From NCBI GenBank assembly GCA_947646735.1, contig CANTFK010000785.1, forward strand, positions 1-64,000: a stretch of DNA of 64,000 bases. The letters run 5' to 3'. Source of the DNA: Peronospora farinosa. Its lineage: Eukaryota; Oomycota; Peronosporomycetes; Peronosporales; Peronosporaceae. Below the pieces are notes generated by a model. It searched no databases. It saw nothing but the letters and a program-made list of their open reading frames with translations, and was not told the origin of the DNA. A program made the translations under genes and the position numbers. This document shows positions 63,260 to 64,000 of the stretch, piece after piece (position 1 is the first letter of the stretch; every line of letters begins with the position of its first letter).

Positions 63260-64000
63260 TGTGGTGGAGTGGGTTCTCAAAATTGTATGATGAGACCACA
63301 TACCCTCACTGTGCCGGACTACCGACTGTCGGAGGGGGTACCCCGATGCCGCGTATGGACATTCTTCTCACCTTGTGTACCCGTCGGCTGGCGGGTTGCA
63401 CTCTTCGGAGGACTTGGTGAAGATGTAGATGTCTGCCTTGAGGGAGGTAGACCTGGGGGGCCTCGAGTGGATAAGCTTTACTCGGTGGGCCGGTAGAAGG
63501 CCACTCGATAAGCTTTGTCAAGAGTGGGCTTAGAGCCAAATTCTTCAGGGAGCTTATCCCTGGCATTTTCCTTCTTGTTTCAGTGGTATCAACCACCTGA
63601 CCTTTACGTTGCTCCCGGACCGTGAGGTGAGGGAGACCGCTTCCGATAGCGGGTCTTGGGGGGGGGTGTTGCTACTCGAACGAGCTCACAGGCCAAATAC
63701 ATTCTGGAGCTCTATTCGCACTTGAACTTCGCTACACAACTGTCTTCGACGGGGGGCCAAAATTTATCCCTTCCCGGAACAGTGAGTAACTTAGAGAAAG
63801 TTCGTTTTGGGTGACGGAGTCGTGCCACGTAGATCGCAAATTGAGTAGTATTTAATATAGTCCTATCCTTTTAACTCCTTTACTCTATCCTTGCCTGAAG
63901 CTCTGATTTCTTGCGTCGACTGGTCTGATTCTTGTGTTAACTGGTTCGGAGTGGCTGAACCCCGAGGGCCGAGGTCGACCAATGAGGGACCCAGGTCTAC
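63260..64000 (-). repeat. Family D 5' LTR, truncated by the window
   Basis: Starts TGTGGTGGAGTGGG. It matches 46475-47215 with few differences and is cut at the window end inside the tandem repeat. Confidence 0.9.

Larger units (their letters stand above)
46475..64000 (-). mobile_element. Family D chromodomain Ty3/gypsy element, interrupted by element B
   Basis: The outer element of a nest, all on the minus strand. From right to left: 5' LTR 63260 onward (truncated by the window), gag, protease, RT, RNase H, a second RNase H, integrase, chromodomain, a further small ORF, and 3' LTR 46475-47496. Element B interrupts the integrase at 49129/56877. The frame is broken in many places, including the protease active site. 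It is dead. Confidence 0.88.

Overview
This window comes from a plant-pathogenic oomycete, most likely a Peronosporales species (Phytophthora or a downy mildew). The evidence is a secreted EER/LWY-repeat effector, short-intron eukaryotic housekeeping genes, and dense Ty3/gypsy elements with the DCG/DSG protease and YFDD reverse transcriptase style seen in oomycetes. There is no bacterial signature, rRNA or CRISPR array, and I recognise no tRNA gene.

Layout. 1-6480 and 15600-22449 are inverted copies of one decayed Ty3/gypsy element (family A). Each copy carries a solo LTR of another family (D') inside pol and is joined at the same base to an LTR of family C. The 9.1 kb between the arms holds three direct copies of a non-autonomous, Helitron-like unit built around about 30 copies of a small palindromic motif (6481-11790). 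It then holds a unique pocket with an intact four-span (MARVEL-like) membrane protein gene at 13225-13812 and relics of related genes. 22257-29886 is a degenerate family C element. 29887-31467 is a probable LINE relic.

31868-46260 is the gene-rich island. It contains ETF-alpha, DAD1, two tandem paralogous genes of unknown function, RPB6 (RPABC2) and RBM42. Directly repeated copies of an effector locus flank these genes (31868-33427 and 43213-45900). Both effector copies are broken, at different places, and each copy also carries the 5' end of a divergent membrane-protein gene. 46475-64000 is a chromodomain Ty3/gypsy element (family D) with a second RNase H domain. A younger, nearly intact chromodomain element (family B, 49130-56876, 5-bp target duplication) is inserted in its integrase gene.

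Points of most interest: (1) a textbook -1 ribosomal frameshift cassette at the gag-pol junction of family B, conserved in family C; (2) an antisense accessory gene between the 3' LTR and the end of pol in families B and C; (3) the palindrome-rich tandem units; (4) the large inverted arrangement and the twice-broken effector duplication. All assignments come from reading the sequence and translations; no database search was run.
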